Both the position numbers and the translations under genes were made by a program. Shown here in pieces: positions 1 through 7,265 of a DNA stretch of 64,000 nucleotides (position 1 is the stretch's first letter; each line of letters starts with the position of its first letter). The stretch is from positions 23,524 to 87,523 of the forward strand of contig DGRE01000049.1 in assembly GCA_002389905.1 (NCBI GenBank). The letters run 5' to 3'. The notes beneath the pieces were generated by a model. That model ran no database searches, was not told where the DNA came from, and was given only the letters and a program-made list of their open reading frames with translations. The DNA is from Hungatella sp. UBA4396 (GTDB taxonomy: Bacteria; Bacillota; Clostridia; Lachnospirales; Lachnospiraceae).

Positions 1-1379
1 GCTTTCTCCAGCTCCGTATCTATAAGACCTCGTTTCTCTATAAAAACAACAGAGCCAATGTCGCCGCCCGTAAGGACTTTTTGCAACATATGACTCTGCT
101 GTTTTAATTCCCGTATTTTATTCTCCAGTTCCAGCAATTCCTGTACCTGCTCCGGATCATCCGGAACCGCTTTTAATATCGCCAGAAGGGGATAGAGGAT
201 ATCTTCATAGTTACCGGCCAGCTTGTTCCACAGGGTTATGAAGGATTGTTTAATGCAATCTTCCCGAATTGATTTCTGACTGCATTTCGAAATATCCTCA
301 ATATGCTGATGACAGCACCATTGTACTTTTTCGTAAGGCTTTCCGATGTATAGCTTCTGCCTCCTAAATATGGAGCCGCATTCCCCGCAGATAATCCGAC
401 TGCTGAATGCGTATCGATTCTGGTAGACCTCGACATTCTCCACACATTGCTTCTGTCTGCGGTATGCGTATAGCTCTCGAACCGCCTGTTCTTCTTCTCT
501 GCTGATAATAGGTTCATGGTTATCCGTAATCATAACCTGCGGCATCTCACCGCGATTATGCTTCTTGGTAAAGGGAACCCCCTCAGTAGTGTAGGTTTTT
601 TGGAAGAGCAGGTCACCTGCATACACTTGGTTCTGCAATATTTCCTTGACCACACCGTCCTGCCAGCCCTTCGATCCTCGTATAGTAGGAATTCCCGCTT
701 TCCGCAGTTCCCTTGCTATAGCGTAGGAGCCTTTTCCACCAAGGTACTGATCAAAAATTCTGCGGACAATTTTGGCTTCTTCCGGCTGAATGATAAGCTC
801 TCCATTCTCATCGTTTATGTACCCATAAGCAGGGGAGCTGATGATAAAGGTTCCATTCTGAAAACGATATTGCACGGACCATCTGGAATTGGTCGAGATA
901 CTCTCGGCTTCACCCTGTGCTATGGAGCTTAGGATTGTCAGCAGCTGTTCGCTTTTCTCAGACAGGGTGCTGATCCTCTCCTTTTCGAAGTAGATCTCGA
1001 TACCTAAACGCTTCAGCTCCCGAATCGCCTTGATACTGTCTACGGTATTTCTGGCGAAGCGGGTGACGGACTTCGTAAGGATCAGATCGATTTTGCCTAA
1101 TCTGCAGTCCTGTATCATCTGTCGGAATTGATCACGTCCACTGGTTTTCGTACCGCTTCGTGCCTGATCCGCATAAATACCGACACATACCCAGCTGTCC
1201 TTTTCCTGAATGAGCCGCTCATAATACTCCACCTGAGACTCAAAGGAACTGATTTGCTCTGCTGATCCTGTACTGACTCGGCAATAGGCGCATACTCGTT
1301 TCACAAGGGGCTTTTCCATGTTTGAAATGGTGCTAACAGGCTCAATTTTTACTACCTTTTTTACTGTCTTCTTTTCCAT
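1..1379 (-). CDS. Large serine recombinase (TnpX-like), 3' end outside window
   Basis: Probable ICE integrase/excisionase. My translation shows the resolvase catalytic domain near residue 30 with the signature YCRVST (nucleophile Ser36), then KSVTRFARNTVDS with the active-site arginine region, a recombinase domain (about residues 175-290), a Cys zinc-ribbon stretch (CGECG, later WCCHQH) and a coiled coil (about 400-430) running to the window edge. This order is that of large serine recombinases of clostridial conjugative transposons. The start chosen follows GGGAAAGGAAA; a second Met lies at residue 21. The frame stays open for 459 codons with no stop, so the gene is cut only by the window. 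It is last in a minus-strand series of small ICE genes. Confidence 0.93.
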   Translation of the reverse strand, partial: MEKKTVKKVVKIEPVSTISNMEKPLVKRVCAYCRVSTGSAEQISSFESQVEYYERLIQEKDSWVCVGIYADQARSGTKTSGRDQFRQMIQDCRLGKIDLILTKSVTRFARNTVDSIKAIRELKRLGIEIYFEKERISTLSEKSEQLLTILSSIAQGEAESISTNSRWSVQYRFQNGTFIISSPAYGYINDENGELIIQPEEAKIVRRIFDQYLGGKGSYAIARELRKAGIPTIRGSKGWQDGVVKEILQNQVYAGDLLFQKTYTTEGVPFTKKHNRGEMPQVMITDNHEPIISREEEQAVRELYAYRRQKQCVENVEVYQNRYAFSSRIICGECGSIFRRQKLYIGKPYEKVQWCCHQHIEDISKCSQKSIREDCIKQSFITLWNKLAGNYEDILYPLLAILKAVPDDPEQVQELLELENKIRELKQQSHMLQKVLTGGDIGSVVFIEKRGLIDTELEK

Positions 1380-1457
1380 ATGCTTTTCCTTTCCCAGAAG
1401 ATTCTTCTCCTGTTAGCAACACACATTACCACACCTTTTCATATATAGCTAGTGTTT

Positions 1458-1619
1458 TTACGCATATACTTCAGCCAACTCCGGAGAAAATGTTTCCCGG
1501 TTCAGTGCATCAATTTTTTCATACTCCTCTGGCAGTAAAAAGCCGCTATTCACCATAATATCCAGCAATTTTACCGATAGCTTATATTGCATTTCTCTAG
1601 CTTCCTTTTTGTTTTCCAT
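1458..1619 (-). CDS. Small ICE protein next to recombinase (53 aa)
   Basis: A 53-residue protein starting MENKKEAREM, preceded by a strong AGGAGG site. It is mostly helical and charged, with the central segment NSGFLLPEEYEKI. It lies 78 nt upstream of the recombinase gene on the same strand. Short proteins of this kind often accompany clostridial large serine recombinases. I assign no function; a recombination accessory role is inferred from position only. Confidence 0.6.
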   Translation of the reverse strand: MENKKEAREMQYKLSVKLLDIMVNSGFLLPEEYEKIDALNRETFSPELAEVYA

Positions 1620-1654
1620 AGCATTTCCTCCTGTTCCTACATATCTGCTCCCAC

Positions 1655-2035
1655 CTAAAGCATCCGCAGCTCAGCAGCCGTTACTCTCTGCTCCTCTTCA
1701 TATAAAAGTCTTTGAAATTCTTTCTCGCTGGCAACTACCAGGGGAGCCGGGGAGCCTTCTCCCTTCTGCAGTGAACACAGCTCCTTTTGTACCTTCTGCA
1801 GCAGTTTCTGATTGGGACAATGGCTGATGCTGCTTCCAAGGGTACTTAAAATAAGACGGTCTGACAGACTGGTCAGAAGCAGTTGATTCGTACTTTCCTG
1901 ATGCTCCATAATAAAGCTCGCAATATTTTCCGGGGTGTTTTCAAAATAATAGGTTTTGTTTGAGCCGTTGCTATTGCAGACACACCCCACCACCAGATCC
2001 TTTTCCAGCAACTCGTTTAAAGAATGATTACTCAT
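1655..2035 (-). CDS. ICE protein, paralogue of the protein at 2394-2765 (126 aa)
   Basis: Start chosen at MSNHSLNELL because AAAGGAGG lies 8 nt before it. No known domain recognised. It shares a clear pattern with the 123-aa protein two genes upstream: FEN(T/S)P(E/F)NIA(S/N)FIM(E/Q)H, followed by a TDxxDRxIL-like segment, a short aliphatic helix, PxQxxLQK and an E-rich end. The two are diverged tandem paralogues of a small cytosolic protein. It ends in AAELRML. A GCGGC hairpin element (2063-2132) lies just before its ribosome binding site. Confidence 0.7.
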   Translation of the reverse strand: MSNHSLNELLEKDLVVGCVCNSNGSNKTYYFENTPENIASFIMEHQESTNQLLLTSLSDRLILSTLGSSISHCPNQKLLQKVQKELCSLQKGEGSPAPLVVASEKEFQRLLYEEEQRVTAAELRML

Positions 2036-2062
2036 ATAATGCCTCCTTTTTTTCTTAATTGA

Positions 2063-2132
2063 TGTTTTATCCCACAAGGATGCGGCAGAAAAAGGGAATC
2101 CAGTTCTGCCGCATAGTTTCTAAGATAAAACA
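2063..2132 (-). repeat. GCGGC hairpin element, copy A
   Basis: Read on the minus strand: TGTTTTATC, then ATGCGGCAGAA, a 13-nt loop, TTCTGCCGCAT and GATAAAACA. The inner stem has 11 perfect pairs; the outer 9-nt arms also pair. The element sits between the LPD28-like gene and the 126-aa gene, ending about 28 nt before the start codon. Copy B (3248-3304) shares the core AGARACYATGCGGCRGRAC and the 3' side GCCGCATYCYTGTG. Confidence 0.75.
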
Positions 2133-2147
2133 ATACGCTATGCTAAC

Positions 2148-2360
2148 CTATTCTGATGTGAGGACCGTACCGGCATGATTTACGACAACATGATCCTCCA
2201 TTATAATAGGCTTTCCGGGATCATAGTCAGACCCCCGAAGATCGTAGCAATGAAAGCCCTCTGGTACCGTACTTCGATCAATACGGGAATCAGTGAAAAG
2301 CGCTGGCTTCCCGTATAATTCGACATGTTCATATTGCTCTTTTCTGGCGTTTACGCTCAT
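2148..2360 (-). CDS. LPD28-like domain protein (70 aa)
   Basis: A 70-residue protein containing YEHVELYGKPALFTDSRID, then VPEGFHCYDLRG and VVNHAGTVLTSE, a pattern I recognise as the LPD28 domain common in Firmicutes ICEs, where it occurs alone or in large polyvalent proteins. The start at MSVNARKEQ is supported by GGAGGTAACC before it; a Met six codons upstream overlaps that site. The biochemical role of LPD28 is not known. It is cytosolic, with no signal or membrane segment, and lies in the small-gene cluster upstream of the recombinase. Confidence 0.75.
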   Translation of the reverse strand: MSVNARKEQYEHVELYGKPALFTDSRIDRSTVPEGFHCYDLRGSDYDPGKPIIMEDHVVVNHAGTVLTSE

Positions 2361-2393
2361 TTGGTTACCTCCAGACAAATGACATTAAGGGTC

Positions 2394-2765
2394 TCATAGC
2401 TCAAGCCCCATCTTTGGCTCATCAAGCATTTCGAAGTATTCCTCTACCTCTGCGTCTGTCGCAACGAAAATCTCCTGTGGCTCAGCCTCTCCCATCTGTA
2501 TCGGAATCAGGTGCGGCAGAATCTTTTGCAGGATCCCCTGATCCGGGTAGCGGTCGATAAATTCGCCAATGGTGTTTAATATTTTTCTGTCTACTGTATC
2601 GGTGACAATGATTTCTTTCGCATCCCTATGCTGCATGATAAAGTTGGCAATGTTGAAGGGCGAATTCTCAAACCAATATTCACTTCGACCTTCTTCATAG
2701 GGATAGACATCCCCCCTGACTACATTGTTATTTTCAAACATCTTACCTATTTCTTTGTTAGTCAT
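2394..2765 (-). CDS. ICE protein with hydrophobic C-terminal tag (123 aa)
   Basis: Starts MTNKEIGKMF after AAAGGAGAG. Unrecognised family; paralogue of the 126-aa protein at 1655-2035 by the shared FENSPFNIANFIMQH block and the DTVDRKILN and RYPDQGILQK segments. The end, EPKMGLEL, belongs to a tail type (acidic/Pro linker then alternating hydrophobics) seen on many accessory proteins of the conjugation module over 24 kb away. That suggests both modules belong to one element. Cytosolic and acidic. Confidence 0.7.
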   Translation of the reverse strand: MTNKEIGKMFENNNVVRGDVYPYEEGRSEYWFENSPFNIANFIMQHRDAKEIIVTDTVDRKILNTIGEFIDRYPDQGILQKILPHLIPIQMGEAEPQEIFVATDAEVEEYFEMLDEPKMGLEL

Positions 2766-2825
2766 AACAACTCTCCTTTCGATGGTTTATTTCATGAGCA
2801 GCAGCCAGATCGTCGTATGAATGCC

Positions 2826-3212
2826 CTATCTCAGATGTAAAAACGGTTCCTGGGAAAGCTGTGTATCAGATGAAATTCGTATTTCTCCTTCAAGAGGGGA
2901 GCATAGGGTGATCCCCATTTGATTGATCTGCTGAGAAAGCTTCAATGTTTGTTCCATACTTAGTCCGATACTAGATAGACTTTTTATCAGCACCATATCC
3001 ATTCGCCCTTCTGCGGCGGCAGTTTTCAAGACGTTAAGTCCAGGTCGGTCAAGTGTCAAACCGCTTCCAAGATCTTGCGATGTACCGGCAACCTCCAATC
3101 CAAGCTGTTCGGCATAGTCCCAAAGCTCCTTTTGCTGTTCCTTTAATGTGCCATGCGTGTCCTCTGGTGCATCAATACGGCAATACAGCCATGCTCTTTT
3201 TTTCTGTTCCAT
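2826..3212 (-). CDS. Resolvase-fold protein lacking the catalytic serine (128 aa)
   Basis: Only the N-terminal catalytic domain of a serine recombinase is present. It begins AWLYCRIDAPED where active enzymes have YxRVS, so the nucleophile position holds Asp14. Further on, DMVLIKSLSSIGLSMEQTL replaces the usual arginine-bearing KSxxRFxR stretch, so active-site arginines also seem lost. The protein has no DNA-binding or zinc domain. It is probably inactive and may act as a partner or antagonist of the full-length recombinase downstream. Strong site AAAGGAGGAGG. GCGGC hairpin copy B lies about 35 nt before the start. Confidence 0.8.
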   Translation of the reverse strand: MEQKKRAWLYCRIDAPEDTHGTLKEQQKELWDYAEQLGLEVAGTSQDLGSGLTLDRPGLNVLKTAAAEGRMDMVLIKSLSSIGLSMEQTLKLSQQINQMGITLCSPLEGEIRISSDTQLSQEPFLHLR

Positions 3213-3247
3213 TATTAAAAACCTCCTCCTTTAAAGTTTGATCAATT

Positions 3248-3304
3248 TCATTTCACAGGAATGCGGCGGGGCAGAGCTGTCCCGCCGCATGGTCTCTAAA
3301 ATGA
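3248..3304 (-). repeat. GCGGC hairpin element, copy B
   Basis: Inverted repeat ATGCGGCGGG...CCCGCCGCAT (10 perfect pairs, 10-nt loop), flanked by pairing TCATTT and AAATGA arms. Same design and conserved flanks as copy A (2063-2132); both stand directly before a small ICE gene on the minus strand. No U-tract follows the stem, so it is not a typical terminator; an RNA leader or protein-binding site is possible. Confidence 0.75.
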
Positions 3305-3339
3305 GATATTTTGCTTGTTCTTCATTTTGCTTCTACGCT

Positions 3340-3700
3340 TCTATTTGACACTACTTCCCAAAGCTAGGGCGGCAACAGCAACGACCTGCCGGTTAAGCGG
3401 GCCTCATAGGAATTTCACCTCTCCCAGGATCTCTGCGAGCCGCCCCCATTGCGATGTCTGTGGCTGGGCGGAAGTAGCGTTAGCACTGTCCATTTCATTG
3501 CGATACAGCCCACCATAAGCTGTTTCATGACCGGGCGTTCTCGCTCGTCACCTTCGATACCATCGGTTCGACGGACGGATAAAGTGATATTTATACCACC
3601 TTATCCAATCCGCAGGCAGTTTTGGCGCGCCCGTCAAGGTCGCTGCCGCTTTTCACACGGCTGGACAGATCATGTATTGATGCTGCCGGATATGAAATTT
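3340..3700 (-). ncRNA. Structured non-coding stretch, possibly group II intron domain I-like
   Basis: About 360 bp between the sigma-like gene and the dead resolvase with no convincing ORF on either strand and a higher GC than its neighbours. On the minus strand it holds many short self-complementary segments, for example GATAAGGTG with CACTTTATC, and GCCGTGTGAAAAGCGGC. Phrases such as ACCGATGGTATCGAAGG and GGCTGTATCGCAATGAAATG resemble group II intron domain I, but no maturase or domain V is present here. Either an intron remnant or a conserved ICE RNA; a covariance search (Rfam group-II-D1D4 families) would decide. Confidence 0.35.
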
Positions 3701-3723
3701 TCAAGGAGCAAAAGGGAGAATAG

Positions 3724-3764
3724 AAAAACCCCCTCACTTACTTCCACGTTGAGCGAGGGGGTTC
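3724..3764 (-). terminator. Intrinsic terminator of the sigma-like gene
   Basis: On the minus strand AACCCCCTCGCTC...GAGTGAGGGGGTT-type stem followed by TTTTTCTATT, starting about 15 nt after the stop codon at 3778. Confidence 0.8.
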
Positions 3765-3777
3765 AGAACCAAAACTT

Positions 3778-4227
3778 TTAAATTCTCATCATTTTTTTAA
3801 TCTTGTCCAGAATTTTGTATTTTCGCTTGTTAACTCCTTTCTGCGAAATCCCAACTTGCTTCGCATAGGCTTCTTCGCTTTTTCCATTGAAAAACAGCTC
3901 TTTGATCAGTTCCTGTTCCTCTGGCGTGAGTATTTTCAGGCTGGATAACATTTTTTCAATCAACACGGCCTTTATGGCAGCATCCTCCACACTTTCTTCC
4001 TCTGATGCAAACTGACGACTCTCATCAGTCAAACGCTCATAGGAATCCTCTCTGCTGGGAATCCAGGTGACAGATAGCCGAGTATGATCTAGCTGATAGC
4101 GCTCCACCTTTAGATCGTACTGCTGGTATTCCATCTTACGGTCGCTTTTTTCAAGCACTTCAATAACCGCCTCACTTGCATCCGGATATTTTGCTCGGTA
4201 ATTAATTCTACTTTTATGTATAGCCAT
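3778..4227 (-). CDS. Sigma-70-like HTH regulator (149 aa)
   Basis: Start at MAIHKSRINY, with TGGAGG 9 nt upstream; an ATG five codons earlier overlaps that site. The C-terminal part LTPEEQELIKELFFNGKSEEAYAK is a region-4-like helix-turn-helix, followed by QVGISQKGVNKRKYKILDKIKK as recognition helix. The N-terminal half is charged and unrecognised. Proteins of this kind are common in clostridial ICEs, where they act like small sigma factors or transcription activators of the excision genes. It is first of the left module and ends in its own terminator. A direct target cannot be read from the sequence. Confidence 0.75.
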   Translation of the reverse strand: MAIHKSRINYRAKYPDASEAVIEVLEKSDRKMEYQQYDLKVERYQLDHTRLSVTWIPSREDSYERLTDESRQFASEEESVEDAAIKAVLIEKMLSSLKILTPEEQELIKELFFNGKSEEAYAKQVGISQKGVNKRKYKILDKIKKMMRI

Positions 4228-4382
4228 AGGCTTGTCCTCCATTTCGTGATGTTTGAAATCAAAAAACGAAGAACAAGCGGAGGGGAACGGCAGTGTGGAG
4301 TTGATATCTCTTTAAATGAGAGAAAAAAATTTTTGTGATTATTTGTAAATATCAGTCGTTGTATCAGATTTCTTGTCGAATG

Positions 4383-4425
4383 AAAAAAGTCAGCAAGATG
4401 CCAATGGCAAAATGCTGACTTTTTT
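4383..4425. terminator. Bidirectional terminator hairpin
   Basis: AAAAAAGTCAGCA, 17-nt loop, TGCTGACTTTTTT: a 13-bp perfect stem with A and T tracts on both sides. It closes the minus-strand riboswitch/mini-ORF unit before the sigma-like gene. Confidence 0.85.
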
Positions 4426-4478
4426 ATAAACCAGATATAAAATTGTATGGGTAAAGGATATGTATAAACTCTGCCGTC

Positions 4479-4520
4479 TTAGTCCCACCTCATAGAAGAA
4501 TGAGAAATGGATGTTTTCAT
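4479..4520 (-). CDS. 13-residue ORF downstream of the c-di-GMP riboswitch
   Basis: ATG preceded by GAAAGGGGAAC, reading MKTSISHSSMRWD and then TAA. It is the only ORF with a ribosome binding site between the riboswitch expression platform (4591-4645) and the next terminator (4383-4425). It may be the decapitated start of a riboswitch-controlled gene, whose body was lost by rearrangement, or a real small peptide. No homology can be judged at this length. Confidence 0.4.
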   Translation of the reverse strand: MKTSISHSSMRWD

Positions 4521-4590
4521 AAAAGTTCCCCTTTCACAAGGGTCAGTAAAAGCTAGTATCCTAATGCCTGTACAATCCACTACAAGAAGT

Positions 4591-4645
4591 AAAACTAGCA
4601 AGTGCCTACCCTCAGTTGAAGAGGGCAGGCACTTGCTAGTTTTTT
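4591..4645 (-). terminator. Expression-platform terminator of the riboswitch
   Basis: A 20-bp stem ACTAGCAAGTGCC.../...GGCACTTGCTAGT with a 7-nt loop. The single irregular position is a G-U pair in the minus-strand RNA but an A-C mismatch in plus-strand RNA, supporting minus-strand transcription. It directly follows the aptamer; a short U run follows the stem. Confidence 0.75.
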
Positions 4646-4726
4646 GCAGCCAGGCTGTCATAACGTCCGAAAACGCCTTAGACCCTGTAGCTTTGCGTCC
4701 CCACCTTTAAGTGGGTTTGCCCTTGA
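4645..4726 (-). promoter_or_regulatory. Cyclic-di-GMP-I (GEMM) riboswitch aptamer
   Basis: On the minus strand: AGGGCAAACCC, ACTTAAAGGTGGGGACGCAAAG, CTACAGGGTCTAAGG, then ATGACAGCCTGGCTGC. GGCAAACC, GGGACGCAAAGC, GGNCUAAGG and the closing AUGACAGCCNGGNUGC are the conserved parts of the clostridial GEMM-I class, including the two helices and the tetraloop-receptor region. The terminator that follows suggests transcriptional control. A diguanylate cyclase gene is present at 37123-37917. Only a 13-codon ORF remains downstream. Confidence 0.88.
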
Positions 4727-4960
4727 CTCTATTTGATTTTTTCATGATATTACAGGAGTTGTACTTTTTATTATTATATTAGTTTGATATATCTGAAAAC
4801 AAACTGGCGCTATATATCAGATCAGTAACCACTAAAGATGGAGTATCTGGTTTCCAAGTATTTTCTTCTATAAAATCACCCTGGTAAAAAGGGAAGTATA
4901 AAAGATATAATGTCATGAACAACAGTCTCTGCCTTGAAGAATTATATAATTTCTCTTACG

Positions 4961-5293
4961 TCATATCAGACTGTCTACCAGCAGACCTGTTAAAAAGGCA
5001 AACAACATGCTAAACAATAGATACAGGATAAATCGTCTTATTCCAAGGACAATTTTAACCGCTCCAAGGTTCGTAATTTTTGTCGCAGGGCCGGTAATCA
5101 TAAAGGCAGTTGCAGACCCCATGCTCATGCCAGAGGACAGCCATTCCATCAGCAAAGGGATTGTACCTCCGCCGCACACATATAGGGGTACCCCGATGGT
5201 CGCTGCCATCAGTACACCGAATCCCTTCTGGTTTCCGAACAGGCGCACAAACCCATCCGCAGGTACATATAAGGCTTTCCGGGCTGTCAGAAA
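4961..5293 (-). pseudogene. Truncated ArsP/DUF318-type permease (3' fragment)
   Basis: The frame reads TARKALYVPADGFVRLFGNQ, then PLYVCGGGTIPLLMEWL, MSMGSATAFMITGPATKITN and a final membrane helix ending LLVDSLI. This is the C-terminal half of the two-fold permease family PF03773, whose members are usually about 300 residues. An in-frame stop lies at 5294-5296 and the upstream part is missing, so this is a 5'-truncated relic. It sits between the riboswitch and the envelope module and marks a recombination junction. Confidence 0.7.
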
Positions 5294-5705
5294 TCAATAC
5301 TGCTTGACGTGCCTATAATCTGCAAATACAAGCAAGGGTGGAGTTCAAAAAAGATTCCACCCCAAAACCAAATACATATCTTATTTCAGTTTTTCGAGTT
5401 TACACAGACTTTGAAACAGGCGGGGGGGGGGCGATTAATGTCAGGAAAAAAGGCTGGTTCCTAGTTAATCTAGCTTGCTCAATAGTCCATCTCCCGTATC
5501 TTCGCTTCCCCCCCTCCCTAACACGCTCTATCGGTCTTGTTATTCGCGTAGTAAGATCACAGTCACAAGTCTCCGCACTGCATTAGGATTGCTCTCATCA
5601 GCAGGTATCATCTGAATACAATCTTAATTATCGGATAGATAAAGAATACAAGCTCATCAGTACCGTACCCGCAGATAAAATACTGTGCTCACCAAGTTTT
5701 AATTA
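5294..5705. other. Intergenic stretch, no gene seen
   Basis: About 410 bp without a supported gene. It contains a small inverted repeat GGGTGGA...TCCACCC (5336-5362) without a U-tract and a run of ten G (5422-5431) next to pyrimidine-rich CCCCCCCTCCC. The left side is the break point of the permease relic. Probably recombination debris. Confidence 0.5.
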
Positions 5706-7238
5706 TTATTCAAATATTCTCCACGCTACAATAAAATTATTCTTCCACCAGTCGGACCGCTTCCGATAAACCACTTTTCCGTTGCCTGAAGAGGCATCAA
5801 TTACAGTTCCTCCCTCTGCCGCAATACCCATATGACCTTTTTCCACCACAATATCTCCCGGTCTGATTTCATTATAATTGGATATTCGCTTGTATTTCCC
5901 AATACTTCTCCAACCGCTTGAGGTCAGATAGCTCTGTCTTACACCAACCTGATTTAGACTCCAGTACACAAAACCAGAACAGTCAAAAGAATTGGGCCCC
6001 TTTGATCCCCAGACATATTTTGATCCAACCTTTGAAGCTGCAATATCAATAAGCGCTTTCACACTCCCACTTACAGTACCTCCACCGCTATTACCGCCTA
6101 TTTCCAAATTTCCTAAAACAGAAACGCTCCCTGTCTTAACCATAACTGTTTTATCTCCTGTGAGAGCAGAAAGTGTCTGAACTCCTACTGATCCATCTAC
6201 TGTTAAACTGTTATTTGACTGAAAAGTTTTCACTGCCTGTTCGGTTATTTCTCCAAAGTAACCAGTTGCATTGGCTGAAGATAAATAGCCTGATTTAATT
6301 AATAGCTCCTGAACCCTTTTTACGTTATCTCCCTGCTCTCCCAGTACCAGTCCATTCGGTCTGGCAGCACTCTGTTCAAGTGCAATTCTTGTTGATGGAC
6401 CCAGGTATCCATCAACAACCAGATCATTTCTGGACTGAAACTGTTTGACTGCCATCACTGTATCTTTTCCATAATTTCCGTCTGGTATGGTTGTTAGATA
6501 TCCTAATACTTTTAAGCGATTCTGAGCAGAAAGAACTACATCACTTTTCTCTCCATAAGTAAGAAAATCTGGTTTGATTTCTTCGCTGTAAAGCAGACTA
6601 ATTGTCTGCCTGCCTACTTTCCCATCCGCAGACAATTGGTTAAGCTCCTGCAGTTTGATAACTGCTTTTTCTGTGGCTTCGTTAAAATCACCATTTATTT
6701 CTTCCTTAACCGAAAGATACCCCAGCTCATAAAGTCTGTTTTGTATCCGCTTTACGTCTTCCCCGGAAATACCCAGGGAAACTGCATAATATTTCGCTTC
6801 CTGTGAGAAAATTGCCGCCAGTGTCTCCGGTCCTGCAACCCCGTCCTGAATAAGATCACTCTGCCTTTGAAATATCTTTACCGCATTAGCTGTAACAGGA
6901 CCATAGAATATGGTCGGTTCATCATTTTCCATAAATCCCAGTTCCATCAGCCGTTCCTGTATTTCTGCCACATAAGGATGTTCCGTACCTTCTTTTAGAT
7001 TTTCCGGTACTGGATTTGATTCTTTATCGTTTTCTTCTGCAGTTTTAGTTGATTCGGTCTCTGTTTCCAGCTTTAAGGATAGCTCATTCTCCGGCGGGGC
7101 CGCCGCTTCGTTTACCTGTTCTGGCTTCAAAAGGGGATTCACTTGATTGTATAAAGAAATACCGTATATAACCGCTAATAACGCAGTAACCGAGAACAGG
7201 ATAACCGCTCTTTTATGTTTTTTAATGATTTTTATCAT
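5706..7238 (-). CDS. Membrane-anchored NlpC/P60 hydrolase with four peptidoglycan-binding repeats
   Basis: 510 residues: cytosolic KKHKR start, one membrane anchor (about 13-30), an acidic linker, then four PG_binding_1 repeats between about 85 and 365 (LMELGFMEND, LYELGYLSV, LKVLGYLTT, LIKSGYLSS each followed by FQ..N.L..DG..G). The C-terminal NlpC/P60 domain (about 390-510) has the catalytic Cys in FDCSGFVYW and His in GHMGIAAEGG. It should cleave stem peptides while anchored to the membrane and bound to the wall. It lies 27 nt after VanW-G5 and is the last gene of that unit, so it is probably driven by the promoter at 8956-8988. Confidence 0.92.
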   Translation of the reverse strand: MIKIIKKHKRAVILFSVTALLAVIYGISLYNQVNPLLKPEQVNEAAAPPENELSLKLETETESTKTAEENDKESNPVPENLKEGTEHPYVAEIQERLMELGFMENDEPTIFYGPVTANAVKIFQRQSDLIQDGVAGPETLAAIFSQEAKYYAVSLGISGEDVKRIQNRLYELGYLSVKEEINGDFNEATEKAVIKLQELNQLSADGKVGRQTISLLYSEEIKPDFLTYGEKSDVVLSAQNRLKVLGYLTTIPDGNYGKDTVMAVKQFQSRNDLVVDGYLGPSTRIALEQSAARPNGLVLGEQGDNVKRVQELLIKSGYLSSANATGYFGEITEQAVKTFQSNNSLTVDGSVGVQTLSALTGDKTVMVKTGSVSVLGNLEIGGNSGGGTVSGSVKALIDIAASKVGSKYVWGSKGPNSFDCSGFVYWSLNQVGVRQSYLTSSGWRSIGKYKRISNYNEIRPGDIVVEKGHMGIAAEGGTVIDASSGNGKVVYRKRSDWWKNNFIVAWRIFE

Positions 7239-7265
7239 TGTTGTATCTTAATTCCTTTCCGATGT

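Noticed and set aside
3315..3781. Two plus-strand frames (67 and 110 codons) in the structured stretch
   Set aside because: Composition is unlike protein, no ribosome binding site, and the stretch reads better as structured RNA on the minus strand.
5422..5431. Run of ten G as a phase-variable switch
   Set aside because: It lies in no open frame and not between promoter elements of a gene; probably debris or sequencing-prone tract.
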